Shown: positions 34,598 to 43,607, numbered from the stretch's first letter. The stretch: DNA of 64,000 bases from Bacteroides luhongzhouii (GCF_009193295.2 NZ_CP059973.1:1612001-1676000), one strand, 5' to 3'. A program made the numbers and translations. The notes: generated from the sequence alone by a model not told the origin.

Positions 34598-36364
34598 ATG
34601 GAAAAAGAAGGGAATAATCTGTTTCAGGTCAATCTCAAAGGTATGATTGCCTTGTTATCAGAGCACATTTATAGTAACCCGAATACTTTTGTTCGCGAAC
34701 TGTTGCAGAATTGCGTAGATGCCATCACGGCACTACGCAATATCGACGAGAATTATGAAGGACGTATCGATGTTTTTCTGAATGAGGACAAAACGGTGGT
34801 GTTCAGGGATAATGGAATCGGACTGAAAGAGGAGGAAGTTTATCGCTTTCTGACGGTTATCGGAGAGAGTTCAAAACGGGATACTCCCGATGCGGACGAT
34901 TTTATCGGAAGGTTCGGTATCGGATTGTTATCTTGTTTTGTAGTGACCAATGAAATCACCGTGGAGAGTCGTTCGGCAATGAGCGGACAGCCTGTTTGTT
35001 GGTGTGGCAAAGTGGATGGGACGTATCAGCTGACTTTATCGGATGAAGAACGGCCTATCGGGTCGCAGGTAGTATTGCACCCGAAAGGAGACTGGATGCA
35101 TCTTTTTGAATATGAAACGTTCAAGAAGATACTGGTCAGTTATGGAGAAGTGCTGCCATATCCTATCTATCTGCATTATCAGGGAGAAGAAGAATTGGTA
35201 AATACACCTTCGCCTGTATGGCTTGACCCGAAGGCGACTCGTAAAGAACTGCTGGATTATGGGGCAAAAGTATTTCAGTCGTCTGCTCTTGATGCTTTCC
35301 GGATTTATACAGAAAGCGGTAAGGTAGAAGGGGTGCTTTATGTTTTGCCTTTCCGCGCACAATTTTCAGTGCGCAACTCTCATAAGGTCTACCTTAAACG
35401 TATGCTGTTGAGTGAGGATGATTGCAATTTGTTGCCGCCGTGGGCTTTCTTTATCCGTTGTCTGGTGAATGCGGACGGATTGCTGTCTACTGCCTCCCGC
35501 GAGTCTTTGGTAAGCAATGATCAGTTGAAGGATGCACGGAAAGAGATCGGGATGGCTATCAAGGATTATCTGCGGGGATTGGTGCAGAATGACCGCGTCA
35601 TGTTCAACCGGATCTTGGCTGTTCATCACTTCCATATCAAGGCGATTGCTTCGGAAGACAATGAATTGCTCCGTTTGTTTATGGATTATCTTCCTTTTGA
35701 AACAAATAAGGGGGTGCGTGGTTTTGGAAGTATTCGTTCGGCAAGCAATGTGATATGCTATACCAAGAATCTGGAAGATTTCCGTCAGGTACGCCGTATA
35801 GCCGGAGCGCAAGGATGGCTGGTGGTGAATGCTGCTTACACTTTTGATGAAACTTTGTTGAAAAAGTATGTTCGTCTGAATCCGGAACTTACTTTGGATG
35901 AAATATCTCCTTCACGGTTGCTGGAACAGTTTGGTGAAGTGGAGGCGAATAAAGAGTTTCAGGCTTTTGAAATGAAAGCGAACGACTTGTTGAAGCGGTT
36001 TGGCTGTGTCTGCCGTCTGAAGCATTTTACTCCGGTGGATATTCCGGTAATCTTTGTGGCGGAGGAAAAGGAGAATGCAGCTAAAAGTGCCAATAATCCG
36101 TTGGCGGCTGTACTAGGAACTGTGAATACTGCCAAGCGGATTCCACCGACACTCACTTTCAATGCGGATAACAAAATGGTGCAGACTTTATTGCAAATAC
36201 AGGGAGACAATAAACTGTTTCAGCATGTGGTGCATATATTGTATGTACAATCGCTTTTGCAAGGTAAATATCCGGTGAACAGTGAAGAAATGGAGCTTTT
36301 CAACCGTTCGCTTAGCGAACTGATGACTTCGAAAATGAATGATTTTATAAATTTCCTGAATTAA
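34598..36364 (+). CDS. Divergent Hsp90/HtpG-like protein
   Basis: A 588-residue GHKL ATPase with the Hsp90 N-terminal motifs in altered form: NTFVRELLQNCVDAITALR (E34, N38, D41), FRDNGIGL (71-75) and GRFGIGLLSCFV (104-109). The middle domain contains YVLPFRAQFSVRNSHKVYLK and VNADGLLSTASRESL, matching the Hsp90 middle-domain blocks. It is shorter than the usual Bacteroides HtpG and lacks some of the classic consensus, so it is probably a paralogue and not the main HtpG. It lies between a Sel1-repeat gene and a TPR gene with 9-bp gaps on both sides. Confidence 0.88.
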   Translation: MEKEGNNLFQVNLKGMIALLSEHIYSNPNTFVRELLQNCVDAITALRNIDENYEGRIDVFLNEDKTVVFRDNGIGLKEEEVYRFLTVIGESSKRDTPDADDFIGRFGIGLLSCFVVTNEITVESRSAMSGQPVCWCGKVDGTYQLTLSDEERPIGSQVVLHPKGDWMHLFEYETFKKILVSYGEVLPYPIYLHYQGEEELVNTPSPVWLDPKATRKELLDYGAKVFQSSALDAFRIYTESGKVEGVLYVLPFRAQFSVRNSHKVYLKRMLLSEDDCNLLPPWAFFIRCLVNADGLLSTASRESLVSNDQLKDARKEIGMAIKDYLRGLVQNDRVMFNRILAVHHFHIKAIASEDNELLRLFMDYLPFETNKGVRGFGSIRSASNVICYTKNLEDFRQVRRIAGAQGWLVVNAAYTFDETLLKKYVRLNPELTLDEISPSRLLEQFGEVEANKEFQAFEMKANDLLKRFGCVCRLKHFTPVDIPVIFVAEEKENAAKSANNPLAAVLGTVNTAKRIPPTLTFNADNKMVQTLLQIQGDNKLFQHVVHILYVQSLLQGKYPVNSEEMELFNRSLSELMTSKMNDFINFLN

Positions 36365-36373
36365 AAAAAGAGT

Positions 36374-37444
36374 ATGAGATACACGCTTGAAATACAAAAA
36401 CTGCTGTTGCAGACACAGAATAACAGCCTGCATCCCAGTGAAAAAGCCAATCTATTGAAAGAAGCTATCCGCATCGCTGATGAGAACGAAGATGTGGAAT
36501 GGGCTACGGAGTTGAGACTGGATCTTATCTATGAACTGAATCTTCTTTCGGCAGATGCGGAAGAGATTACCGTGTTCTCTAAAATCCTGGATGATTACGA
36601 GAATCACAAGGATGTAATCAAAGAAGATGACTTGTTGTGGAAATATAAATGGATCTGGGCTTGTATGTTCGAACTGCCGGAAATTCCGATGGAACAGGTG
36701 AGAGCGGTTGGTGAGGATTATAAAACCCGTATTCTTCGGAATGGATATTCTTTGCGGAGTTATTATCATCGCTGGTCTGTGGAATGTGTTAGGATGCGCC
36801 AGTATGACAAGGCGAAAGAATACATTGATAAGATGCTGAATGAAAAGATAGACGGTCAGTCGTGTGAGGCTTGCGAACTGAATTTTATGCTGGATTATTA
36901 TCTGGAAACAGGGCAGTTTGATGAGGCTTACAGCCGGGCGCAACCATTGATTAATAAGCAGGTTACCTGTTATGAAGCTAATTTGCGGGCTTACTTGAAG
37001 CTTTCTTATTATGCACAGATAGCTGGTAAACCGGAAGTTGCCGCCGATATGTGCGCACGTGCCGAAGAAGCATTGCAGGGAAGAGAGAAGGACGAATATC
37101 TTTTGCTCTACTTGGGATTGTTCATTGTTTATAATATGATGACGAAGCCGGAAAGAGGATGGGAATATGCTGAGCGGTGTATCGGTTGGAGTTTGCGTAC
37201 GAATACGTTGAAGAAATATCGCTTCTCTTGCGATATGGTAGAGGCCTTGAAGTATGAGACCCGCCCGGAAGTCTCCTTATCGTTACCGGAGGAATTCTCT
37301 CTTTACCGTCCGGACGGAATTTATCAGGTAAACGAGCTTCGCAATTATTTCTATCAGCAGGCAGAAGAGCTGGCACTTCGCTATGATGCCCGTAACGGAA
37401 ATAGTGGTTATATGGACCGTTTGAAACAATTAATGTCCAATTAA
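36374..37444 (+). CDS. TPR-like helical repeat protein
   Basis: A 356-residue, probably all-helical soluble protein. Repeats of TPR type are visible around residues 130-230 (VRMRQYDKAKEYIDKMLN, LETGQFDEAYSRAQPLIN, AGKPEVAADMCARAEEAL). No catalytic motif is seen. It is the third gene of the Sel1 / Hsp90-like / TPR operon. TPR proteins are the classic co-chaperones of eukaryotic Hsp90, so a partnership with the upstream product is plausible but unproven. Confidence 0.75.
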   Translation: MRYTLEIQKLLLQTQNNSLHPSEKANLLKEAIRIADENEDVEWATELRLDLIYELNLLSADAEEITVFSKILDDYENHKDVIKEDDLLWKYKWIWACMFELPEIPMEQVRAVGEDYKTRILRNGYSLRSYYHRWSVECVRMRQYDKAKEYIDKMLNEKIDGQSCEACELNFMLDYYLETGQFDEAYSRAQPLINKQVTCYEANLRAYLKLSYYAQIAGKPEVAADMCARAEEALQGREKDEYLLLYLGLFIVYNMMTKPERGWEYAERCIGWSLRTNTLKKYRFSCDMVEALKYETRPEVSLSLPEEFSLYRPDGIYQVNELRNYFYQQAEELALRYDARNGNSGYMDRLKQLMSN

Positions 37445-37475
37445 TTGCCAACATGTAGATTAATCTGTATTTTTG
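37445..37475 (+). promoter_or_regulatory. Promoter of speA
   Basis: TTG at 37445-37447 and TATTTTTG at 37468-37475 are separated by 20 nt; the ATG follows 38 bp later. The -33 element overlaps the end of the TPR gene. Confidence 0.65.
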
Positions 37476-37513
37476 CCGTCCAATTATTTACTAAAAACAC
37501 TGAATAACAGAAA

Positions 37514-39406
37514 ATGAGAAAGTGGCGTATTGAAGATTCTGAGGAACTCTACAACATCACAGGTTGGGGTACCTCGTACTTTGGTATTAATGACAAAGGT
37601 CATGTCGTTGTTACACCTCGTAAAGATGGAGTATCCGTTGATTTGAAAGAACTGGTCGACGAGTTACAATTGCGTGATGTGGCGGCTCCCATGCTGGTGC
37701 GTTTCCCGGATATTTTGGACAACCGTATTGAAAAGATGTCGTCCTGCTTTAAACAGGCAGCCGAGGAGTATGGTTATAAAGCCCAAAACTTTATTATTTA
37801 TCCGATTAAAGTCAACCAGATGCGCCCTGTGGTGGAAGAAATTATCAGCCACGGAAAGAAGTTCAATCTTGGACTGGAAGCCGGTTCTAAACCGGAACTC
37901 CATGCGGTGATTGCGGTCAATACGGACTCTGACTCATTGATTGTTTGCAACGGATATAAAGACGAAAGTTATATTGAACTGGCTCTGCTTGCCCAAAAGA
38001 TGGGTAAACGTATCTATCTCGTTGTGGAGAAGATGAACGAACTGAAGCTGATAGCCAAAATGGCAAAGCAGCTGAATGTGCAGCCTAACATCGGTATACG
38101 TATCAAACTCGCTTCTTCCGGTAGCGGAAAGTGGGAAGAGTCGGGAGGAGATGCCAGCAAGTTCGGCTTGACTTCCAGCGAACTTCTCGAAGCACTCGAT
38201 TTCCTGGAGAGCAAAGGGTTGAAAGATTGTCTGAAGCTGATTCATTTCCATATCGGCAGTCAGGTGACGAAGATACGTCGTATCAAAACGGCTTTGCGTG
38301 AGGCTTCACAATTCTATGTGCAGCTCCATTCAATGGGCTTCAATGTGGAGTTTGTTGATATTGGCGGTGGACTGGGAGTGGATTATGACGGAACCCGTTC
38401 ATCCAATAGCGAAGGTAGTGTAAACTATTCCATTCAGGAGTATGTAAACGACTCTATCTCTACGCTGGTAGACGTGAGCGATAAAAATGGCATCCCGCAC
38501 CCGAATATCATAACGGAAAGTGGACGTGCATTGACGGCACACCATTCTGTTCTCATCTTTGAAGTTCTTGAAACAGCTACCTTGCCCGAATGGGATGACG
38601 AGGAGGAAATAGCTCCGGACGCACACGAATTGGTGCAGGAGTTATATAGTATCTGGGATTCGCTGAATCAGAATAAGATGTTGGAAGCATGGCACGATGC
38701 GCAGCAGATCAGGGAGGAAGCGCTGGACTTGTTCAGTCATGGAATCGTGGATCTGAAAACCCGTGCACAAATCGAGCGTCTGTATTGGTCTATTACACGT
38801 GAGATTAATCAGATTGCCGGCGGTTTGAAGCATGCGCCCGATGAATTCCGCGGACTGTCCAAACTGCTTGCAGATAAATATTTCTGTAACTTCTCGCTGT
38901 TTCAGTCACTTCCTGACTCTTGGGCGATTGACCAGATATTCCCGATCATGCCTATTCAGCGATTGGATGAGAAACCGGAGCGTTCGGCTACTTTACAGGA
39001 TATTACCTGCGACTCGGACGGCAAAATTGCCAACTTTATCTCTACCCGTAACGTGTCTCATTATCTGCCTGTACATGCACTGAAGAAAACAGAACCTTAT
39101 TATGTGGCTGTGTTCCTGGTAGGGGCTTATCAGGAGATTTTGGGAGATATGCATAATTTATTCGGTGATACGAACGCCGTGCATGTTTCGGTGAACGAGA
39201 AAGGATATAATATCGAACAGATTATCGACGGAGAAACGGTAGCGGAGGTATTGGACTATGTGCAGTATAATCCGAAGAAACTGGTACGTACACTCGAAAC
39301 TTGGGTGACGAAATCAGTGAAAGAAGGAAAGATCTCTTTGGAAGAAGGAAAAGAATTCCTTTCCAATTATCGTTCAGGGCTTTACGGATATACTTATTTG
39401 GAATAA
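37514..39406 (+). CDS. speA: Biosynthetic arginine decarboxylase
   Basis: A 630-residue alanine-racemase-fold decarboxylase. The PLP lysine is K99 in FIIYPIKVNQM. Further hallmarks are LGLEAGSKPEL, the HFHIGSQ block, FVDIGGGLGVDYDG and the C-terminal active-site cysteine region ITCDSDGKI. It converts arginine to agmatine, the first step of polyamine (spermidine) synthesis in Bacteroidetes. Length matches SpeA of other bacteria. argB follows after 56 bp on the same strand, linking arginine use and synthesis. Confidence 0.95.
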   Translation: MRKWRIEDSEELYNITGWGTSYFGINDKGHVVVTPRKDGVSVDLKELVDELQLRDVAAPMLVRFPDILDNRIEKMSSCFKQAAEEYGYKAQNFIIYPIKVNQMRPVVEEIISHGKKFNLGLEAGSKPELHAVIAVNTDSDSLIVCNGYKDESYIELALLAQKMGKRIYLVVEKMNELKLIAKMAKQLNVQPNIGIRIKLASSGSGKWEESGGDASKFGLTSSELLEALDFLESKGLKDCLKLIHFHIGSQVTKIRRIKTALREASQFYVQLHSMGFNVEFVDIGGGLGVDYDGTRSSNSEGSVNYSIQEYVNDSISTLVDVSDKNGIPHPNIITESGRALTAHHSVLIFEVLETATLPEWDDEEEIAPDAHELVQELYSIWDSLNQNKMLEAWHDAQQIREEALDLFSHGIVDLKTRAQIERLYWSITREINQIAGGLKHAPDEFRGLSKLLADKYFCNFSLFQSLPDSWAIDQIFPIMPIQRLDEKPERSATLQDITCDSDGKIANFISTRNVSHYLPVHALKKTEPYYVAVFLVGAYQEILGDMHNLFGDTNAVHVSVNEKGYNIEQIIDGETVAEVLDYVQYNPKKLVRTLETWVTKSVKEGKISLEEGKEFLSNYRSGLYGYTYLE

Positions 39407-39462
39407 CCTGCAAGGTGCCGGAGCCGGATTCTCCATTCGGCGAACTTATTAGAAATCAAGAA

Positions 39463-40236
39463 ATGAGAGGAAAACTAACAGTAATTAAGGTGGGTGGCAA
39501 AATCGTAGAAGAGGAAGCCACCCTTCGTCAGTTGTTAAATGACTTTGCCGCTATCGACGGACATAAAGTGTTGGTTCATGGCGGCGGTCGTTCGGCAACA
39601 AAGATTGCCGCACAACTGGGTATTGAAAGCAAAATGGTAAATGGTCGTCGGATTACCGATGCCGAAACGTTGAAAGTCGTAACGATGGTGTACGGCGGAC
39701 TGGTGAATAAAAGCATTGTGGCAGGTCTGCAAGCACGCGGAGTCAATGCGCTCGGATTGACCGGAGCGGATATGAATGTAATCCGTTCGGTGAAACGTCC
39801 GGTGAAGGAAGTAGACTACGGTTTCGTGGGGGATGTGGAACAGGTGGACGCAACTTTGTTGTCGGATTTGATACATAAAGGTGTTGTTCCGGTAATGGCT
39901 CCATTGACGCACGACGGACACGGTAATATGCTGAATACGAATGCAGATACCATTGCCGGGGAAACAGCGAAGGCGTTGTCGGCTCTGTTTGATGTGACAT
40001 TGGTGTATTGCTTCGAGAAGAAAGGCGTGTTGCGTGACGAGAATGATGACGACAGTGTGATTCCTCAAATCACCCGTGCCGAATTTGAACAATATGTAGC
40101 TGATGGCGTTATTCAAGGAGGTATGATTCCCAAATTGGAGAATTCTTTTGAAGCAATAAATGCAGGAGTCTCTGAAGTGGTAATCACCTTAGCGTCAGCG
40201 ATTAACGACTCTGGAGGAACGAAAATAAAAAAATAA
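39463..40236 (+). CDS. argB: Acetylglutamate (probably N-succinylglutamate) kinase
   Basis: A 257-residue amino-acid kinase starting MRGKLTVIKVGGKIVEEEAT. The frame is open further upstream into speA, but the family start and usual length (about 258 residues) fix the ATG at 39463. Motifs: VIKVGGK, VLVHGGGRSATKIA, and NTNADTIAGETAKAL for nucleotide binding. It phosphorylates the N-acylated glutamate in arginine synthesis. Bacteroides fragilis is known to use N-succinyl intermediates in this pathway (succinylornithine transcarbamylase), so the true substrate here may be N-succinylglutamate. Confidence 0.94.
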   Translation: MRGKLTVIKVGGKIVEEEATLRQLLNDFAAIDGHKVLVHGGGRSATKIAAQLGIESKMVNGRRITDAETLKVVTMVYGGLVNKSIVAGLQARGVNALGLTGADMNVIRSVKRPVKEVDYGFVGDVEQVDATLLSDLIHKGVVPVMAPLTHDGHGNMLNTNADTIAGETAKALSALFDVTLVYCFEKKGVLRDENDDDSVIPQITRAEFEQYVADGVIQGGMIPKLENSFEAINAGVSEVVITLASAINDSGGTKIKK

Positions 40237-40258
40237 TTCAAAAAAAGTAGTGGGCGAC

Positions 40259-40284
40259 TGTAACTTTTCATATCCTAGCCCGTC
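40259..40284 (+). promoter_or_regulatory. ECF-type promoter upstream of the sigma factor gene
   Basis: TGTAAC (40259-40264), a 16-nt spacer and CGTC (40281-40284) match the general ECF promoter pattern TGAAAC-N16-CGTA at most positions. It lies 12 bp before the sigma factor start, which suggests autoregulation. The leader would be very short. Confidence 0.55.
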
Positions 40285-40296
40285 ATTATTATAGAG

Positions 40297-40806
40297 ATGC
40301 AAGAAATCAGCTTCCGAAACGATATTTTGCCGTTGAAGGATAAACTCTTTCGATTGGCTCTCAGAATCACCCTGGATAGGGCCGAAGCCGAGGATGTCGT
40401 TCAGGACACCATGATAAGAGTGTGGAACAAGCGTGATGAGTGGTCTCAATTTGAATCGGTCGAAGCCTATTGCCTGACAGTGGCAAAGAACCTGGCGATA
40501 GACCGGAGTCAAAAGAAAGAAGCTCAAAACGTGGAACTCACCCCCGAAATGGAGGAAGAACCTGATGCAAACAGTCCGTATGACCAGATGATTCATGATG
40601 AAAGAATGAACATCATTAATAGACTGGTAAACGAACTTCCCGAAAAACAGCGGCTTATCATGCAACTGAGGGACATTGAAGGTGAAAGCTATAAAAAAAT
40701 TGCAAGCTTGCTGAATCTGACAGAGGAACAAGTAAAGGTGAACCTCTTCAGAGCCAGACAAAAAGTAAAACAAAGGTATTTAGAAATTGACGAATATGGA
40801 TTATAA
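40297..40806 (+). CDS. ECF-type RNA polymerase sigma factor
   Basis: A 169-residue sigma-70 family ECF protein. Region 2 contains RLALRITLDRAEAEDVVQDT and MIRVW; region 4 contains LPEKQRLIMQLRDIEGESYK and IASLLNLTEEQVKVNLFRA. It overlaps the downstream membrane protein gene by 11 bp, the usual position of an anti-sigma factor. An ECF-like promoter motif just upstream suggests it transcribes its own operon. The inducing signal is unknown. Confidence 0.92.
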   Translation: MQEISFRNDILPLKDKLFRLALRITLDRAEAEDVVQDTMIRVWNKRDEWSQFESVEAYCLTVAKNLAIDRSQKKEAQNVELTPEMEEEPDANSPYDQMIHDERMNIINRLVNELPEKQRLIMQLRDIEGESYKKIASLLNLTEEQVKVNLFRARQKVKQRYLEIDEYGL

Positions 40807-41275
40807 GGATATAGAACAGCTCCTCGAGCGATACTGGCAATGCGAAACTTCCGTTGAGGAGGAAGCAACATTGCGCGACTTCTTCGCAAAGGAAGAGGTT
40901 CCGGCTCATTTGCTTCGCTATAAAAACCTGTTTGTTTATCAGCAGGTTCAGCAGGAAGTAGGACTGGGCGAAGACTTTGATGCACGTATTCTGGCAGAGG
41001 TGGAGCCTACGGTAGTAAAAGCGAAACGTTTGACACTGACCGGTCGTTTTATTCCTCTGTTCAAGGCCGCTGCCGTAATTGCAATCATCCTTTCTTTGGG
41101 GAATGTGGCGCAACATTCTTTCTCCGGAGATGATGGAAGTGTATTGGCAACGGATACCATTGGTAAACAAGTAACTGCACCGTCGGTCGCTATCTCAAAT
41201 GATGTGAAAGCGGAACAGGTTTTGGCTGATAGTCTGGCGAGGATCAACCACAAGGTGCAAGTTATAAACGAATAG
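40796..41275 (+). CDS. Membrane protein, probable anti-sigma factor partner
   Basis: A 159-residue protein. The earliest in-frame start is a TTG at 40787; the ATG at 40796 (MDYKDIEQLLERYWQCETSV) is preferred. The N-terminal 85 residues are acidic and helical, with a short zinc-finger-free segment like many Bacteroidetes anti-sigma domains. A single membrane helix (about residues 83-102, FKAAAVIAIILSLGNVA) is followed by a short periplasmic tail. Coupling to the ECF gene is the main evidence for an anti-sigma role. Confidence 0.7.
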   Translation: MDYKDIEQLLERYWQCETSVEEEATLRDFFAKEEVPAHLLRYKNLFVYQQVQQEVGLGEDFDARILAEVEPTVVKAKRLTLTGRFIPLFKAAAVIAIILSLGNVAQHSFSGDDGSVLATDTIGKQVTAPSVAISNDVKAEQVLADSLARINHKVQVINE

Positions 41276-41396
41276 ACATTTTCATTTGCTTTAAACATAT
41301 AATATAGTTAGTGTGCTTAATTAAAACAACAACGAAGGCGAAACTGTGAAGTTTTCAATTCTCTCAAATTTTTATAATAAAACTAACTAAATAAAT

Positions 41397-41426
41397 GGGC
41401 TACCGCGCGATGCAGTAGCCCTTTTA
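41397..41426 (+). terminator. Terminator of the sigma factor operon
   Basis: GGGCTAC (41397-41403) and GTAGCCC (41415-41421) form a 7-bp GC-rich stem followed by TTTTATG. The stem also lies just beyond the 3' end of the convergent lipoprotein gene. The 120 bp before it show nothing else. Confidence 0.75.
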
Positions 41427-41442
41427 TGTTTTTAAACTGTCT

Positions 41443-42225
41443 TTATTTGATCTGCCGTATATTTTTTCTTGGAGCATCCACTTCTTGAGGATCTCCTTTA
41501 TAGGCAATATCACCGCTTCCTTTGACGCGGGCAACCAGCTTCTGACTGGCATAGCAACTGATGTTGCCGGAGCCGCTAATGCTTGCGTCTGTGTTTTCTG
41601 CTTGCAAATCGGCGGCCTGAATATTTCCTGATCCGGCAATAGAATAGCTCGCTTGAATGGCTTTGCCGTTCAGATTGATATTGCCCGAACCGGAAATACT
41701 TGCCTGACATTCCTGACTCTCTATTTGTTGTAGTCTTACATCTCCCGAACCATTAATTGAAACGGCCATTTTTTGGCAATTGAATCCTTCTCCCTGAATG
41801 TTGCCCGAACCGTTGATGTGGAATTCAATATCTTTAGAGGTTTGTATCCCATTGATTAATCTTATATTTCCTGAACCGTTGACCGACAGCTTATTCAGCT
41901 CCGGAGCAAAAACTTTTATTTCCAGTTTTCCTTTCCAGATAGTGACATTCTTCTTGAATTTTATAATGAATGTACTACCCTCCACATACGTTTCTATAAG
42001 TGGTATGATGTTGTCGGAACCATGAATTTCGACATGGCTGCATGTGTCTTGCCAATAACTGATGTTGGCACTTCCCACTAGTTTGATTTCATTGAAGTGG
42101 TCGGCTTTCACTTCTTTGGAGATGTAATTCTTACTACCTACGATGTGTTTTCCCCGCAAGCAAGAGCCGGCAGTAAGTACTAGAAACATTCCCGTGACTA
42201 ATACGAGCAATAAACTTGTTTTCAT
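41443..42225 (-). CDS. Head-GIN domain lipoprotein (DUF2807)
   Basis: A 260-residue exported lipoprotein. The signal peptide ends in the lipobox LTAGSC (Cys22). The mature part is a beta-solenoid of the head-GIN/DUF2807 family with repeated GSGNI or GSGDV turns (at least eight, for example NGSGNIRL and SGSGNINLNG), typical of a right-handed beta-helix. The family is common in Bacteroidetes as cell-surface or periplasmic proteins of unknown role. It stands alone and converges with the sigma factor operon. Confidence 0.9.
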   Translation of the reverse strand: MKTSLLLVLVTGMFLVLTAGSCLRGKHIVGSKNYISKEVKADHFNEIKLVGSANISYWQDTCSHVEIHGSDNIIPLIETYVEGSTFIIKFKKNVTIWKGKLEIKVFAPELNKLSVNGSGNIRLINGIQTSKDIEFHINGSGNIQGEGFNCQKMAVSINGSGDVRLQQIESQECQASISGSGNINLNGKAIQASYSIAGSGNIQAADLQAENTDASISGSGNISCYASQKLVARVKGSGDIAYKGDPQEVDAPRKNIRQIK

Positions 42226-42323
42226 AATTACGCTTTTCTATGATTGATATAATGGTTAGACGTAAGAACTTGATCTAAAGTTGCATCTTCCATAAAGTTT
42301 TTCGTTAGCATCTTCTTTTTTAT

Positions 42324-42331
42324 TACTTTTG
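42324..42331 (+). promoter_or_regulatory. -7 box for the DUF45 peptidase gene
   Basis: TACTTTTG covers the first possible GTG start (42331), which supports the later ATG at 42355. That ATG is preceded by a strong AGGAGG (42343-42348). Confidence 0.65.
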
Positions 42332-42354
42332 TGGCTGTTGATAGGAGGATTATA

Positions 42355-43053
42355 ATGGATAAGATTATAGAAGATGATGAGTTAGGGCGTCTGGTGATAC
42401 GCGTCAATTCACGTGCGAGAAGTCTTGTGTTTCGTACCAAGAGTGATGCTGTTTATGTTTCAGTTCCTCCCGGTACTACCCTGAAAGAAGTGAAACAGGC
42501 CATCGAGAATTTGCGTGGAAAACTTCTGGCCTCCCAGCAAAAAATCGCTCGTCCGTTGATTGATTTGAATTATAAGATTGATGCGGAGCATTTTAAACTA
42601 TCTTTGGTGTCGGGCGAGAAAGATCAGTTTCTGGCTAATTCCCGGTTGGGTGTAATGGAGATCGTTTGTCCGCCTCATGCTGATTTTACAGATGAAAAAC
42701 TGCAAAGCTGGTTGCATAAGGTTATTGAAGAATTATTGAGACGAAATGCCAAAAGTATTCTGCCTTCACGTCTGGCCTTCTTGTCCAAGCAATGCGGATT
42801 GCCCTATTCGAGTGTGAAAATAAACTCCAGTCAGGGCAGATGGGGGAGTTGTTCGGCTCGAAAAGCTATTAATTTATCCTATTACCTGGTTTTGCTGCCT
42901 TCTCATTTGATAGACTACGTGTTGTTGCACGAATTATGCCATACCCGCGAGATGAATCATAGCGAACGATTCTGGGCATTGCTGAATCAATTTACAGAAG
43001 GAAAAGCATTGGCCTTGCGGGGAGAATTGAGAAAGTACCGTACGGAAATATAA
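42355..43053 (+). CDS. YgjP/DUF45-type metallopeptidase
   Basis: A 232-residue protein of the YgjP-like/WLM metallopeptidase group. It contains SSQGRWGSCSARKAINLSYY and the zinc-binding LLHELCHTREMNHSERFW (HExxH with a downstream H), the family hallmark. The start at 42355 is set by the AGGAGG ribosome-binding site and by a -7 box overlapping the earlier GTG. Its natural substrate is unknown. It is divergently placed relative to the lipoprotein gene, sharing the 129-bp gap. Confidence 0.88.
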   Translation: MDKIIEDDELGRLVIRVNSRARSLVFRTKSDAVYVSVPPGTTLKEVKQAIENLRGKLLASQQKIARPLIDLNYKIDAEHFKLSLVSGEKDQFLANSRLGVMEIVCPPHADFTDEKLQSWLHKVIEELLRRNAKSILPSRLAFLSKQCGLPYSSVKINSSQGRWGSCSARKAINLSYYLVLLPSHLIDYVLLHELCHTREMNHSERFWALLNQFTEGKALALRGELRKYRTEI

Positions 43054-43056
43054 AAT

Positions 43057-43131
43057 GCTTTACAGCCAAGATAATATTCTCGCATTGTCACGAACTTAGT
43101 TTATTCTATCTTGGGTAAAGCCTTGTAAGCT
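43057..43131. repeat. Bulged inverted repeat between genes
   Basis: GCTTTAC-ag-CCAAGATA (43057-43073) pairs with TATCTTGG-GTAAAGC (43117-43131): 15 paired bases with a 2-nt bulge and a 43-nt loop. There is no T-run, so it is not a standard terminator. It could be a decayed MITE-like repeat or an RNA structure. Confidence 0.55.
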
Positions 43132-43211
43132 CCTATTTCTGGCTGTCTTCTAAATCTTATACATTCCTGATAATGGTTCGTTATGATACGTAATAGGGGG
43201 ATATGCCTTTA

Positions 43212-43607
43212 TTATTTGGCTAATTGTTTAATCCCGTCCGATTCTTTTTCAAACTGATAAGTTCCTCCTTTTTCGCTAAGATCAAACGTAGAGACTAATT
43301 CTGTGTTATTATCTACGATCAATAAAGCGCTTTGTTCCGCAAAACGTCCCAATTCTACTGTGTAAGGCTCTTCCGATATGGTTTTATTGGAGATAAGACT
43401 GTCGTTGACAAACAAAGAGATAGAATCTCCGGCAAAACCTTTTACCAGACTGATTGTGTAGCTTTCGATGAAATGACGTTCTTCCTGCTTTTCCCGTTGT
43501 AACCGCATACTCATGTATACGAAAATAACCACTACAAAAATGACGGCAAAAGCAAGAATTCCATTACCTACCATAAACTGTTTATTAGTGTTGAGACGAT
43601 GTGCCAT
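43212..43607 (-). CDS. Small membrane-anchored protein, unknown function
   Basis: A 131-residue protein with one N-terminal membrane helix (about residues 13-33, MVGNGILAFAVIFVVVIFVY) and a periplasmic domain of about 95 residues rich in short strands (SLVKGFAGDSISLFVNDSLI). No family is recognised. It faces away from rimP, with which it shares an upstream region of about 170 bp. Confidence 0.7.
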   Translation of the reverse strand: MAHRLNTNKQFMVGNGILAFAVIFVVVIFVYMSMRLQREKQEERHFIESYTISLVKGFAGDSISLFVNDSLISNKTISEEPYTVELGRFAEQSALLIVDNNTELVSTFDLSEKGGTYQFEKESDGIKQLAK

